Positions 9,914-19,468 of a stretch of 36,850 bases of DNA are shown in pieces. Location of the stretch: assembly GCA_027943245.1 (NCBI GenBank), contig JANDJZ010000501.1:1-36850 (forward strand). Direction: 5' to 3'. The notes beneath the pieces are model-generated. The model made no database searches, was not told the DNA's origin, and was given only the letters and a program-made list of their open reading frames with translations. Every line of letters begins with the position of its first letter. Position 1 is the stretch's first letter. The position numbers and the translations under genes were made by a program. This DNA comes from Acanthamoeba sp. SK_2022b. Lineage: Eukaryota; Discosea; Longamoebia; Acanthamoebidae.

Positions 9914-10094
9914 AAACTTTTTACACACAACATACAGCATCAGTGTCCCTAAGCAGCTCTCCTTAACCACAAAGGCTCGTTCACCTCCTTGCAGTATCTT
10001 GAAGCTTCCTTGGCCACTAATTTGTTCCTCCAAAAGCCATAAAAGGAAGGCCAGCCAAGGAAGTGAAGTCCCACAGTTGGTAAAAGGAAAGGGT

Positions 10095-10176
10095 CGACGA
10101 CGGCAGGATTTGAACCTGCGCGGGGAGACCCCAGTAGATTTCTAGTCTACCGCCTTAACCACTCGGCCACGTCGTC
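10095..10176 (-). tRNA. tRNA-Ser(AGA), copy 1
   Basis: 82 nt with a long variable arm, acceptor GACGACG/CGTCGTC, anticodon loop CTAGAAA (AGA), discriminator G. Copies at 17837 and 20690 have the same tRNA body, and the trailer (gaccctttccttttaccaac) is shared with the 20690 copy. Confidence 0.97.
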
Positions 10177-10279
10177 TTGATTGTCGACACCTAATCCCAC
10201 CACATCCAAACAAACAAACCGTTCCCTTTTTGGTTGCCGTGCAGCGGTCAAAAAGTGCTTGGGTTTGCTGGGAGATGAG

Positions 10280-10352
10280 TGCCCTCTGCCGGGTTTGAAC
10301 CAGCGACCTCACGTTCTTCAGTCGTGCGCTCTACCAGCTGAGCTAAGAGGGC
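10280..10352 (-). tRNA. tRNA-Phe(GAA), copy 1
   Basis: Acceptor GCCCTCT/AGAGGGC, anticodon loop CTGAAGA (GAA), discriminator A. It differs from the copies at 15108 and 19469 by one base in the anticodon stem (gaacgt versus gatcgt), producing an A31-A39 mismatch next to the loop. Confidence 0.94.
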
Positions 10353-10525
10353 GGATTTTTACCACATTCTGCTCATTTTATAAGTGGACTGACGCTTGGC
10401 CTTGTTATCCTTTCTCTGCTTTTTTTATCTTTCTCTCAGCATAAGGGATGGAGAACCTCTATCTTTTGATCCACAAGGACAGCAAGTTGCTCTCCAACTT
10501 GCTCTCTGGCACCACTCCCAACCAA

Positions 10526-10790
10526 GGGTCAGCCACTCACCCACAACCACCTCTATTATAAAATGAGAGGTCCAGTCATTAATTGATTTTGATTTCAAGA
10601 TTTAGCTCCTCAAAATAGGTTTTAAATCACAATCTCCCATCTCACCTTACCCAGTAATGAGCATAAAGATTTCATTAATTCTGCAGCAGCTCCATTTGGT
10701 GGCTGGTCACTGGTGAATGGTGCAAATCACAAACATACACCACCCACAACCTCCTCTATTTTATCAAATGAGAGGTCGAAAATGACTGGT
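10526..10790. repeat. Short dispersed repeat (two copies; third at 26105-26170, inverted)
   Basis: The sequence cacccacaaccacctctattaTaaaatgagaggt recurs at 10735-10790 and, reverse-complemented, at 26105-26170, where it is followed by the same ccagtcatt...attgatttt context. It is partly self-complementary (acctct...agaggt). It may be an end of an uncharacterised element. Confidence 0.6.
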
Positions 10791-11189
10791 GTTTGTTTGT
10801 GCACTTATTTCCAGGAATGCAGTGCTATCTGGTGAATTAACCAGCTTTAGACCAAGTAGCCATTGTAATTTTAAGTTTATAATATTTTAGGTAGAGTAAT
10901 TGTTTGTTATGTGCTTTCAAATGGATTTTAAGGAGGTAAAATTTCTCATTTTATTGAAGTAAAAGTCAATGGAGAGGTCCAAAATGTGATGTGAAAATGA
11001 AGTTGAATTTACAGATGGCCTTACAAAACCAGCTGGGGTAGGCATCTCTGTTGTCATTCAGATGTTGGGGAGGTGGTTTGGTGTTGTGACACTAAGACAA
11101 AAAAGTAAGGGAGAGAAACCCCTGTATGGCCCTACATCCCCTGGAACTGGGAACTTCCAGGCTGCAAAATTCTATCTTTGCATTGGTGT

Positions 11190-12150
11190 TTGCCCATGCA
11201 AAGCCAATGTCCAATCATTGCTGATGGGTGGAGTAGCTGGCACCTCAAAAATCGGACAGGACCCAGTGGATGCTGTGTAAAGTCAACACATCCTTTTGCA
11301 TGTATTCCTGAACTATGCTGATGGTGTAGCTCCTGCACCTCATGACTTAATGCTGCACTGTCATGCATGTGCAGGTGGTGTGTTTGAAACTGCCTCATTG
11401 CCTGCATCCTTGCTGATGACGTTGCTTCAGCACACATGCTTGCTTGCCACCATTGCGCCACACATAAAACCTGGCATCTGGTCCTGTATGAGCATGTGAT
11501 GTGAATGGCCTTCTTGGGGTTTATGCTTGCCATACCATAGCATATGTATGCAATGCTCTTGCACCTCTGTCACCACAAAAATGCCTGCGATCTGGTCATG
11601 TGTGGGTAGGTAATGTTGGTGGTCTTATTGGCATTTCTCTCTGCTCTACCATTGTGTATGCATATGCGGCTCAAGCACCACCTTTACCATAAAAATGCTT
11701 GCTATCTGGTTCATGCACCTGCTTCACCACAAAAATGCCTGCCATCTGATCACGTGGGCATGTGATGTTGATGGTCTTCTTTGCATTTGTCTCTGCTCTA
11801 CCATGCCTGCCATCTGGTCATGGTGGGCATGTCATGTTGGAGGTCTTCATGACATTTATGCTTGCTATACCATCACGTACACATATGCAATGCTCATGCA
11901 CCTTCTTTCCCACAATTACACCCTCAATGTTGTCATGTTTGGGCATGTGTTGTGGGTGATCATGGTGCCATTGTTGCTTGCAATACCATCACAAAAGTAT
12001 GCACAATGCTCATGCACCTCTTTCACTACAGATGTGCCCTCAATCTGGTCTTGTATGTGCATGTGTTGTGGGTAACCTTATTGCCATTTATTCTTACCAG
12101 TCTATCTGATGCATATGTGTGGAATGAGGATGCAGCCCTCACTAAAATCA
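11190..12150 (+). repeat. Dispersed repeat with degenerate ~110 bp tandem units
   Basis: From about 11470 to 12100 at least six diverged units contain the core catctggtcatg...gggcatgtgatgttgatggtctt followed by a cattt/accat/caatgctcatgcacct segment, mostly 70-120 bp apart. The segment before it (aatcattgctgatgggtggagtagctggcacc) and parts of the units recur in inverted orientation at 20160-20630; another part (gtaaagtcaacacaycctt...gatggtgtagctcct) recurs at 25998-26072. CpG is nearly absent. Confidence 0.75.
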
Positions 12151-12418
12151 TTGCACAACCTGCATCAGCAAGCCAGGTGACACACATGACAACCAACTGC
12201 TTTTCTGTCAATAATAAATCATGCATGATCCCTTTCAGCTGCCCTTGCACAAATCATCCTGCAAGCACAGCAAAGCTGTGAACAACTGGATAACAGGACA
12301 TTAGGTGGCTGTGGGGAATGGGGTTTTTCCTCATGAGCTGACCTTGCGCCACCAGCTGAATGTCAACACTTTGGACAAAAAATAGCTTGATATTGGCACC
12401 AGAACAAAGGAAATGGAG

Positions 12419-12726
12419 TTTGATGTAGGTGAAGGAGCACTTCAGGACTGCATACACATACACATACGCATTGAAAAAACCACTTAAAAATGGAAGATAT
12501 TGAGTTTTGTGTGTGTTTCTCATTGTACTTTCCCAGATGATGAATTGGATGCACTGTCATCTGTGTGTGCAGTTTGATGTAGGTGAAGGAGCACTTCAGG
12601 ACTGCATACACATACACATACGCATTGAAAAAACCACTTAAAAATGGAAGATATTGAGTTTTGTGTGTGTTTCTCATTGTACTTTCCCAGATGATGAATT
12701 GGATGCACTGTCATCTGTGTGTGCAG
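12419..12726 (+). repeat. Perfect 154 bp tandem duplication
   Basis: Two adjacent copies of 154 bp, each from tttgatgtaggtgaagg to atctgtgtgtgcag, appear identical in every base. The lack of any difference in otherwise decayed DNA points to a recent event. Confidence 0.95.
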
Positions 12727-13029
12727 AGGTGTATTAGGACTATGTATGAGCAGGATGACATCACGCCAAGGCTGTGCATGTGCCTGGATAGTGGTCTCAG
12801 GCAACAGGCTTGGGAGTAAAGCTTGAATTGGCAAGGCTGTGTTGTCACCCAGTGCCCGTGGATGGGATTACAACATTAAGCAGAAATGCTTCTTGGTTGT
12901 GCCCCTGGTCTAGGTGATTAATTATTCCCACCACTAAGTGATAGATGCACACTCACTCCACTGACAGGCAAACTGGGTCATCTATTGCAAACTACATTAT
13001 CAAATAAAGCATCCAGCCATCAGGTAGGG

Positions 13030-13812
13030 TTATTGAGCACAGTAACAATGCCCAAGAGTGCCATTGCAGAGAATTCTAGGATAAGAGCTAAACAAAAATA
13101 CATTATCATGTGCTAAAGCAAGCACTTTAGTGAAAAAGGCCTGTCCATGCCTCTCGCAGCCTTGAAAAAGATGACAGAACTCATGCAGCAAAAACCACAT
13201 CAGCACATCCTCTTTTGTGTGGCACACCTGGAAACAAGAGCACATCAAGTTAGCTCTGTTTTATCAATACCAAGGTGCTTTAGTGGGTACCTGGGACATG
13301 AAGCCATTCTCCAAGTGGTAGCGGGATCGAGCGCCATCATAAAACTCCTTCTTGATGGCGTCCAGGCCAAACTCAATCTGGCCAGTACCTGGCTGGCACT
13401 GTATCTCTTGCCCGCCATCAGTAAAGACAATGTTGACTTTGTCCAGCGGCACATGTGCCAGAGCCTTCGTTGGGGTGGGTGTAGGTGTAGCGGGCGGGAA
13501 GGAGGCAGCGTGTTGCTGTTTCAAGTAGGCCAACACGAGGACCAGCACTTCCTGGCACCCCTTTGGATCGATAGCACTTGTGAGCCGCGAGTTCGCACGC
13601 CACTCAGCCACGATTAAGGCCAGGTCGTGCCGTGTCAGAACAGAGCGTCGCACAGGGCCCTGCACGTCCACCTTCTTCTTTCTTTTTCGTTGTCCTCCGC
13701 GGCGAGGGACCACCATAAAGTCGTCATCCCAAGCGTCGTCGATTTCGTGGTCTTCTTCCTCTCCTCCATCCTCCGCCCAGCTCTCGCTCCCGCCGTAGTC
13801 CTCTTCCTCCAT
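13030..13812 (-). CDS. HEXXH zinc metallopeptidase (SprT-like fold suspected)
   Basis: Model: complement(join(13030..13227,13291..13812)), 239 aa, one 63 nt GT-AG intron. The catalytic motif HEFCH (189-193) with a third ligand candidate H201 (HEFCHLFQGCERHGQAFF) matches the HExxH...GxxHG pattern of SprT-like/WLM-type zincins, in which two His and a third His bind zinc and Glu is the base. The preceding core (HVPLDKVNIVFTDGGQ, then GQIEFGLDAIKKEFY) would form the beta strands before the active-site helix. Residues 1-35 are very acidic (EEED...EDDHEIDDAWDDD), followed by a Lys/Arg cluster GGQRKRKKK that may be a nuclear signal, and a Pro/Thr linker (PPATPTPTPT). The C terminus is shorter than in SPRTN and has no obvious zinc-ribbon or PIP box. 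It shares a ~224 bp divergent promoter with the START gene. Confidence 0.75.
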
Positions 13813-14036
13813 CCGATAGGCGCTCGCTGGTCGAGTCGCGTTCTTCTACCTTTCTGGCCGCCTTCCCTTCTTTTTCTTTCTTTCTCTTCAGCTCCCCCCC
13901 CCTCCTGCATGAGAGAAAGCCAACGAGAGTTCCACGAACCGTAAGTGCTTGGAGCCACACCTTATTGCCCGATTGAAGGTTTACCGGCCGGTTTGCTGTG
14001 AGCTGCATTCATCCAACCAACCTAAAGATAAGAAAG
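13813..14036. promoter_or_regulatory. Divergent promoter between metallopeptidase and START genes
   Basis: This 224 bp stretch separates two start codons that point away from each other. It is CpG-rich compared with the repeat DNA on both sides and contains pyrimidine-rich segments (tttctttctttctcttcagctcccccc). No named element was recognised. Confidence 0.5.
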
Positions 14037-14952
14037 ATGGCAAGCCCCAAGCAAGCGATTGAGGAGGCGTGGAACCGCGCCAACACCCTGGCCAGCGAGA
14101 CGGAGGGCTGGAAGGAGGAGAAGAAGGACGACGTTGCTCTTCTCACGAGCAAGAACTTCGAGGGCTGCCCTGTGAACTGCTTCAAGGTGGTTGGTACGTC
14201 GCTACTCGCCACTCATACATCCAGGCCTATGCTGCCGCTCACGCTTCCTGACCATCCACCTGTATTGATACGTATCAGGCGAGGTGAACGCTACTCCCCA
14301 GGCTGCCGTTGATCTGCTGTGGGGCTGGCGCAAGGCCGAGTGGCAGCGCTTCGCTCCCGACATTGAAGGTGCGATCTAACGAGCCAGCCCTTACATTCTT
14401 GCGATCAAGCACAAATGAATTTAACTAATCGGAACCTGGCGTACTCGATGGGCTTCAGATTGGGAAATTGTGGATGAGGTGGACGAGAACACCAGGGTAG
14501 TGAGGCAGGTCAACAAGTTGAGCTGGCCTCTCTCCAACCGCGACATGGCGCTTGCCAGCGGTCGCGTTGAGTCCAACGGCACTCATGCCCTCATCTTCCG
14601 CTCCGTTGAGCACGAGAAGGTACGCGTTGTGCTCGTCCCTGGCGTGTCGCCGCGTAGCTTCTTTGCCAACGCGTGCTGTTTCTGCCGCAGGTCCCCGTCG
14701 TCTCCAAGAACGTGAGGGCCAACGTGCTGCTGAGCGGTTTCATCTTCGCCCCGGCGGGCGAGGGCAAGTCTACCCTCACCCGTATCATCCACGTCGACCC
14801 CGCTGGCAACATCCCCTCCTCGGTACGCCCGGCCTGCTGTTGGTGCTGCTGTTCGCCGTTCTCAAGGTTTACCCGCACTTGCTACGCAGGTTGTGAACGT
14901 AACGGCCAAGGCCACCCACGAAGTCATCGCCTCCTTCAACAAGCTTCTGTAA
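14037..14952 (+). CDS. START-domain lipid-binding protein
   Basis: Model: join(14037..14193,14279..14368,14459..14619,14691..14822,14890..14952), 200 aa, which is the size of a single START domain with no extra modules. START domains form a helix-grip pocket that carries a lipid. The visible pattern fits: N-terminal helix with EEAWNRANTLASETEGW, the strand CFKVVGEVNATPQAAVDLLWG, WQRFAPDIEDWEIVDEVDENT, VRQVNKLSWPLSNRDMAL (the typical 'W.l.nRd' motif), VESNGTHALIFRSVEH, then a C-terminal helix THEVIASFNKLL. No signal peptide or membrane anchor is seen, so it is probably cytosolic. All four introns are GT-AG, 67-90 nt. The ligand cannot be predicted. Confidence 0.88.
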
Positions 14953-14978
14953 AGCTGCTTTGGCGCTGCGGGCGGAGA

Positions 14979-14984
14979 AATAAA
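14979..14984 (+). terminator. Poly(A) signal AATAAA of the START gene
   Basis: A canonical AATAAA lies 26 bp after the stop codon, giving a very short 3' UTR. The tRNA-Phe gene begins 124 bp further on. Confidence 0.7.
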
Positions 14985-15107
14985 CACCCCAAGACCACAA
15001 CACCCACGCTGACAGAGCATGCACTACCGCACAAATGGTAGCGTTTTGACCAGGAATGCAAACGTATACAAAATGTGCCGAATGTTCACCAAACTCAGTG
15101 CATCGCC

Positions 15108-15180
15108 GCCCTCTTAGCTCAGCTGGTAGAGCGCACGACTGAAGATCGTGAGGTCGCTGGTTCAAACCCGGCAGAGGGCA
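15108..15180 (+). tRNA. tRNA-Phe(GAA), copy 2
   Basis: Acceptor GCCCTCT/AGAGGGC, fully paired anticodon stem CACGA/TCGTG, loop CTGAAGA, T loop TTCAAAC, discriminator A. The 3' flank lacks a long T run immediately downstream; atcattatctcagcgatcattttt gives a T5 about 25 bp on. Confidence 0.97.
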
Positions 15181-15563
15181 ATCATTATCTCAGCGATCAT
15201 TTTTGTATGTGTGCAAGCTCTGGTCCGCGGATCTGGGCTACGGCCACATGGTAGGCATATGGGATAGGGCAAAAACAAGGATGAGGACAAGGGCAAGGGT
15301 GAGGCAATGGTGATGGAGATGATATCTATGAGGAGAGTGACAGTGAGTGAAGGGCTGGGTTAGGGGGAGAGCAAGGGTCTGGGCAATGTAAGGGACAATG
15401 GCAAGGGGTGTTGGTTGTTGGTGGCAGCTAGGCTAGTGTTGTGAGTGAGGCTCAGATGGAGTGTGGGCCCATAAGTGACCAGGCAATGTGGGTATCTGGC
15501 CTCGGCTAAATGTAACTGGAACCTTGATAAAAAAGGCCTCAGTTACCTCTCAGCAACAAGAGG
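15181..15563. other. Purine-rich low-complexity DNA
   Basis: Mostly G/A-rich (gggcaaaaacaaggatgaggacaagg..., ggttagggggagagcaagg). No gene is seen. A single ttaggggg occurs but not in an array. Confidence 0.5.
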
Positions 15564-15636
15564 TCCCCTGTGGTGTAGTTGGCTAGCATTTCCGCCTGTC
15601 ACGCGGACGACCCGGGTTCAAATCCCGGCGGGGGAG
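15564..15636 (+). tRNA. tRNA-Asp(GTC), copy 1
   Basis: Acceptor TCCCCTG/CGGGGGA (one G-U), anticodon loop CTGTCAC (GTC), T loop TTCAAAT, discriminator G. The trailer tatctgctttttgtt contains the terminator and is conserved at the copies at 24607 and 25345. Confidence 0.97.
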
Positions 15637-15953
15637 TATCTGCTTTTTGTTTCAACTCCCGTTGCCCCTGTTGCAGGACTGGTTTGGTAAAAGCAGCAAC
15701 CACACAAAGCATGACCTGCCATGACATGGCTTTCGTCGCTCTATTCTCATCGAACTTGCTAGCCATCAAAGAACAGGTCCTGCTGTTCCTGTTGCAGTTG
15801 TTCTTCACAGACAGCCATTGCTGGTGTGGATCACAGCAGATCAGGGCTTGCATGCCCATGGCACTTGTCACAGTGGCCCATTGCATTTTCTGAGCCACAG
15901 TGGCAAACTACCAACACCCCACACCACGCCCACACCACCCACACCGCAACCTA
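15637..15953. other. Intergenic DNA, no gene seen
   Basis: This 317 bp runs from the tRNA-Asp trailer to the left end of the Tc1/mariner-like element. The last 50 bp are a CAC/CCA-rich simple sequence. Confidence 0.5.
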
Positions 15954-17815
15954 CCCCCAGAGGGGACCCCTTCCCAAATTGGGGTAGGCCCATAGGGCTG
16001 CCTGGTGGTGTTTGTGTGTGTGTGTGTGTGTGGTGTGGGGTGTTGGTAGTTGGGCCAGGGTGGGCACAAGAGGCTTGCCAGAGTGCTAGGCCCTCCAAAC
16101 ATCAGCAAAAGAAGTGCACCAGGTTCACAAACCAGTGGGCTGCTGCAGAGGCCATCACCTTGGTGGCAGCAACAATGCATGGCAGGTGGAAGGTCATGCT
16201 CTGCACCAACCCCTTTATTTTGGAGAACACATACTCCACCAGGTTGAGGAATGGCAGGAACAGGAAGCCATGTTTGTGCATTCCACCACTTTGGTGTGAT
16301 GGATTGAGGCATCTTCCATCAGCACCTTTACTGACTTAAGGAGGTGGGGTATCAAGAAGAGCCAGAAATTGATGATATCAACTCCATGCTTGGCTTCCCC
16401 TTGCGAGGCAATGAATTGGTGGAAATTGATGCCTGTATGCCACAGCCCCAATGTACCTTAGTTTCTTCTGTTTGGTCAGCTGACAACCTGGCTGGCTCAC
16501 CTTTTTTTGCATGCCCTTGGTGTGCTATGACATGCAGACTCATTGAGGAAGATGGCTGACAAAGTAGTGGACAAGTACTGGACATGCTGGCTCACTTACT
16601 CTTGCCAATCATCAGTATTCCATTTCACTGGTATCTTCACCAGCTCACTTGTAGGAGACATCATCATTCACACATATGCTTGGCCGTTGATTTGTGAGTG
16701 TGAATGATCTATGTTCCTGTCCAAGATGGCTACCAGGTCATCACTGCTGAGCACTGCCCTGTGCCTTTTTTTTCTCTTTGAGTTGATGCTAGGTTGTATA
16801 GAGTGAGTGTGTTCCATCTGGACCTGTTCTGCAGGACAGTGTGCTTTCCAATGAAGTTGCAGAGGAATTCACACATGCCTGCAAGGCCATCCAACAGCAC
16901 ACACCCAGCATCCAGCTGCCATGCATAGAGGAAATTGACTATCTCTGCTGTCTGTCTTTGCATCACTTGACATGGCGTTGGAGTGGGTGCATGTTCAAGA
17001 TGATGAGCTCAAAAGGTGCTCAGAGAAGCTGGGGGCAGCATCCATGATGGCCATGCTCCTGATTGATTGTACCAGGAGCCACAAAGACAACATTGTGCAT
17101 TTCATTGGTTGAAGATGCACAAGGATGGATCAGTAAGCTCAATCAAGACTGCCAGCACCAAGGCCAAGCACTAGTATGGGTCCTTGTGGATGGTGGCTCT
17201 CCAGGCTGCAAGTGGATGTGCATCCCTCTGCACTTGGCCACAGCCAAGACCACTAAGGAATGCAAACAGAACCATCAGCACAGTAGAGCCAGAGTCATCA
17301 ATGAAAATGGCTGCACACCTCTCAAGAGGTACAAAGCCATGGACTACACACACCACATGCCCAACTCACAAGAGGAAATGCTCAATGTCACAACCCGCCT
17401 TGTCTCCCCAAAGCTCATCAAGTTCCCACTCCAGAGGCCTCCATCTATGCTTTATACACCACCACCAAACAGAAGAACTACAAGTACAATCTGCACAATA
17501 AGCAGTAGATCCAATTTGTGAAGAAAGTCAGTGCTGAGACAAAGAAACAAGAGGCCAAGCATAGGGCCAGGGAGAAAGAGCAGCACACAGAGGAGCTGCA
17601 GCTGTCCAAGCTGGATGAGGTAGAGCCAATTCAAGCAGCCCCTACCTGGTCTTGCAAGGTGTACCTCCTGCAGGCTGGCAAGACCATCCTGCACATGACT
17701 GCTTGGCCCTGGCTGGTGATTTGGCTTGCTGATGCTGAGACCTTGTCTTCCTCTGGGCTAAAGCCTGTTCATGGCAACATGACCCAATCCCTATTCCCAA
17801 TTTGGGCACTGGGGG
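15954..17815 (-). mobile_element. Decayed Tc1/mariner-like DNA transposon
   Basis: Ends are inverted: CCCCCAG on the left and CTGGGGG on the right, each next to a TA dinucleotide as expected for TA target duplication. Subterminal cccaaattggg occurs in both ends with an offset. On the minus strand several broken frames give DDE-transposase-like pieces: IFLNESA around 16537-16555 (first Asp position, here Asn), HQGHAKKGEPARLS, VLMEDASIHHTKVVE around 16280-16325 (second Asp motif; here ED) and GFLFLPFLNLVEYVFSKIK around 16215-16265 (usual form 'LPpySPdlNPIEevFskiK'). Frames switch between these pieces and stops intervene, so it cannot encode an enzyme. Only about four CpGs occur from 16021 to 17520. 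A (GT)n run at 16011-16032 lies near the left end. Confidence 0.75.
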
Positions 17816-17836
17816 TAGGTAGTAAAAGGAAGAGGT

Positions 17837-17918
17837 CGACGACGGCAGGATTTGAACCTGCGCGGGGAGACCCCAGTAGATTTCTAGTCTACCGCCTTAA
17901 CCACTCGGCCACGTCGTC
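17837..17918 (-). tRNA. tRNA-Ser(AGA), copy 2
   Basis: Same 82 nt sequence as the copy at 10095, with trailer GACCTCTTCCTTTTACTACC containing a T4. It begins 22 bp from the right end of the Tc1/mariner-like element. Confidence 0.97.
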
Positions 17919-18242
17919 TGCCACAACATCACAGCACAGGGTGCATTATAGTAAAATATAGAGTGGATGCTGGAGCAGTTGAAAAGAGTGCTTTTGCTGT
18001 GCGATGATTGCACAATGGGAGTTGCATTACAATCCAATGCATTGATACTTGGCCAATGCAAGCAAGTTGTTGTCCTTGTTGAGTAGTTCTTGCAATGGTG
18101 TAGTACAAACAAAAATGGTGGTATACCACACCTTCACATCACCTTAAAAACAATCTAGGCAGTTTCAGACAGGACCAACCAGTCACAAGGTGTTCAAGCG
18201 GAGAAGGGAAAAAAAAGCAGTGGCCGGTGCTAGCGAAAAAGT
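17919..18242. other. Intergenic DNA, no gene seen
   Basis: AT-richer, CpG-poor sequence. The last ~40 bp (agtggccggtgctagcgaaaaagt) match the flank of the His gene at 28859. Confidence 0.5.
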
Positions 18243-18313
18243 TGCCAGGACCGGGAATTGAACCCGGGTTGTTGGTACCACAAACCAATGTACTACCACT
18301 ATACTATCCCAGC
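18243..18313 (-). tRNA. tRNA-His(GTG), copy 1
   Basis: Acceptor GCTGGGA/TCCTGGC with two G-U pairs, anticodon loop TTGTGGT (GTG), T loop TTCAATT, discriminator A. It is transcribed downstream of tRNA-Val, 91 bp away on the same strand, the first of three such pairs. A T5 trailer (actttttcg) follows. Confidence 0.96.
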
Positions 18314-18404
18314 TGCTGATGTAGACGCAGATCCTCGACAACTATGCAACGCCGCGAAGCACGGTCTCTCTTGAGGAAGGGTATACAGAGGAGACAGGCA
18401 AAAG

Positions 18405-18476
18405 TGATTCCGGCGAGTGTTGATCTCGCGACCTCAAGCGTGTTAGGCTTGCGTGCTACCGTTGCACCACGGAATC
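18405..18476 (-). tRNA. tRNA-Val(AAC), copy 1
   Basis: Acceptor GATTCCG/CGGAATC, D stem GTGC/GCAC, anticodon loop CTAACAC (AAC), all stems paired. The T loop is ATCAACA, so position 54 is A instead of the near-universal T. The same T loop occurs at 27149 and 29010. A T4 trailer (acttttgcc) follows. Confidence 0.9.
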
Positions 18477-18695
18477 CTTGTCTTGTTGAAGCAGGACAAT
18501 TTGCCAATTTGCCAATCTGTACTATCTCTGCATTGTGCAAGGTAAAAATATAAGGTATCGTGCCTTCTCTTTGGCCAGCCTCTGCCATCCTCCTGTAGAC
18601 AGGTGACCATTCCTCGCTTTGTCTGAATATTGCCAGAATTGAGTGGTGGATTCACTGGATGGTGACAGCAAAAAAGTTGCACCACTTGTTGACTG

Positions 18696-18868
18696 TACTG
18701 AACTGAGTGTTCAGGAAAATGAGACACTGCCCCTTCTTGAAATGTCTACAGTTTTCAACAGTCAAATCAGCAGTAACGCAGCTGTAGACATTTAGGACAC
18801 CTTCTCAGACAGGTGCTGTCTACACAAAAAGAGTCACTGTCTCATTTTCCTGAACACTCAGTTACTGA
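18696..18868 (+). mobile_element. MITE copy B with target duplication (element 18702-18862)
   Basis: A 161 bp element framed by the 6 bp direct repeat TACTGA (18696-18701 and 18863-18868). Terminal inverted repeats start ACTGAGTGTTCAGG and extend about 27 bp with few mismatches. Inside are further palindromic parts: tgtctacag/ctgtagaca around a 35 bp loop, and agacaggtgctgtct. It has no coding capacity. It is the best-preserved of three copies and defines the ends. Confidence 0.9.
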
Positions 18869-19468
18869 GACTTGCTGGTGCATAAGGCTTTCCATTTCTC
18901 TGCCTAGCTGCTGCTATAAATGGCCTAATTGTTGTGGCCATCTCCTTGACAGTGAGCTTGAGAAAGTGTACTGGCTTCTGCTGCATGCCCCAAGAGTTTC
19001 ACTCAGCCACACCCTCTCTGAGAGCACTGTGTGGGGTGCAATTTCTTCTTTCAACTCCTCCTGCATTGCTGGGGAGATCTCCACAAAGTGCTGGTATGGG
19101 GTCATTGTTCTCACCACCACACCACCACATCACCACAACACCACAACAACACACCACACCACCACACAACATCACACCACAACACCATACCCACACCAAC
19201 AACACCATCATCACACAACCACACCAGCACCACCACAACACCACTACAACATCATCACAACACCACATCATCACTACAAAATCATCCCAACACCCACAAC
19301 AACACCACTACAACATCCTCACAACACCACTTTGCCATTCATTGCTTGTGGCATGTGCAATAAGGTCTGGTATTGCACTGTCTGGAGTGTAGTTCTGGCT
19401 GGAGGCTCAAGTTGTACGAATAACCATTTTCACACCGAAAAAAATGCTGAGCTAAACGATTATATTTT
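18869..19468. other. Decayed DNA with a CAC/CAA microsatellite
   Basis: The part before 19100 resembles, in reverse, 28260-28340 (accagcacttt...agatctcccc), so both may derive from one repeat. A minus-strand frame reads ISPAMQEELKEEI and SSLSRRWP, which may be part of a transposase relic, but this is weak. The microsatellite is listed separately. Confidence 0.4.
19108..19330 (+). repeat. (CAC/CAA)n imperfect microsatellite
   Basis: About 220 bp made almost only of cac, caa, cat and aca words with no G. The complementary composition (gtt/gtg/gat) appears at 29165-29300, again close to a Val-His tRNA pair. Confidence 0.9.

Larger units (their letters stand above)
10353..13029. other. Repeat-rich, CpG-poor stretch without genes
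   Basis: This 2.7 kb holds two copies of a short motif around tctattataaaatgagaggt (10526-10600 and 10735-10790), AT-rich DNA to 11.0 kb, a dispersed repeat with internal degenerate tandem units (11190-12150), and a perfect 154 bp tandem duplication (12419-12726). No protein or RNA gene is supported. Confidence 0.6.

Noticed and set aside
12419..12726. Tandem repeat as a CRISPR-like array
   Set aside because: Only two 154 bp units, no spacers, eukaryotic context.
15355..15375. ggttaggggg as a telomere-like repeat
   Set aside because: A single occurrence in purine-rich low-complexity DNA, no array.
17063..17521. 152-codon plus-strand frame
   Set aside because: It lies inside the Tc1/mariner-like relic, antisense to the transposase remains, with no motif.
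18405..18476. A54-bearing tRNA as an initiator tRNA-Met
   Set aside because: The anticodon loop is CTAACAC (AAC, Val) and the acceptor lacks the initiator A1-U72 pair.
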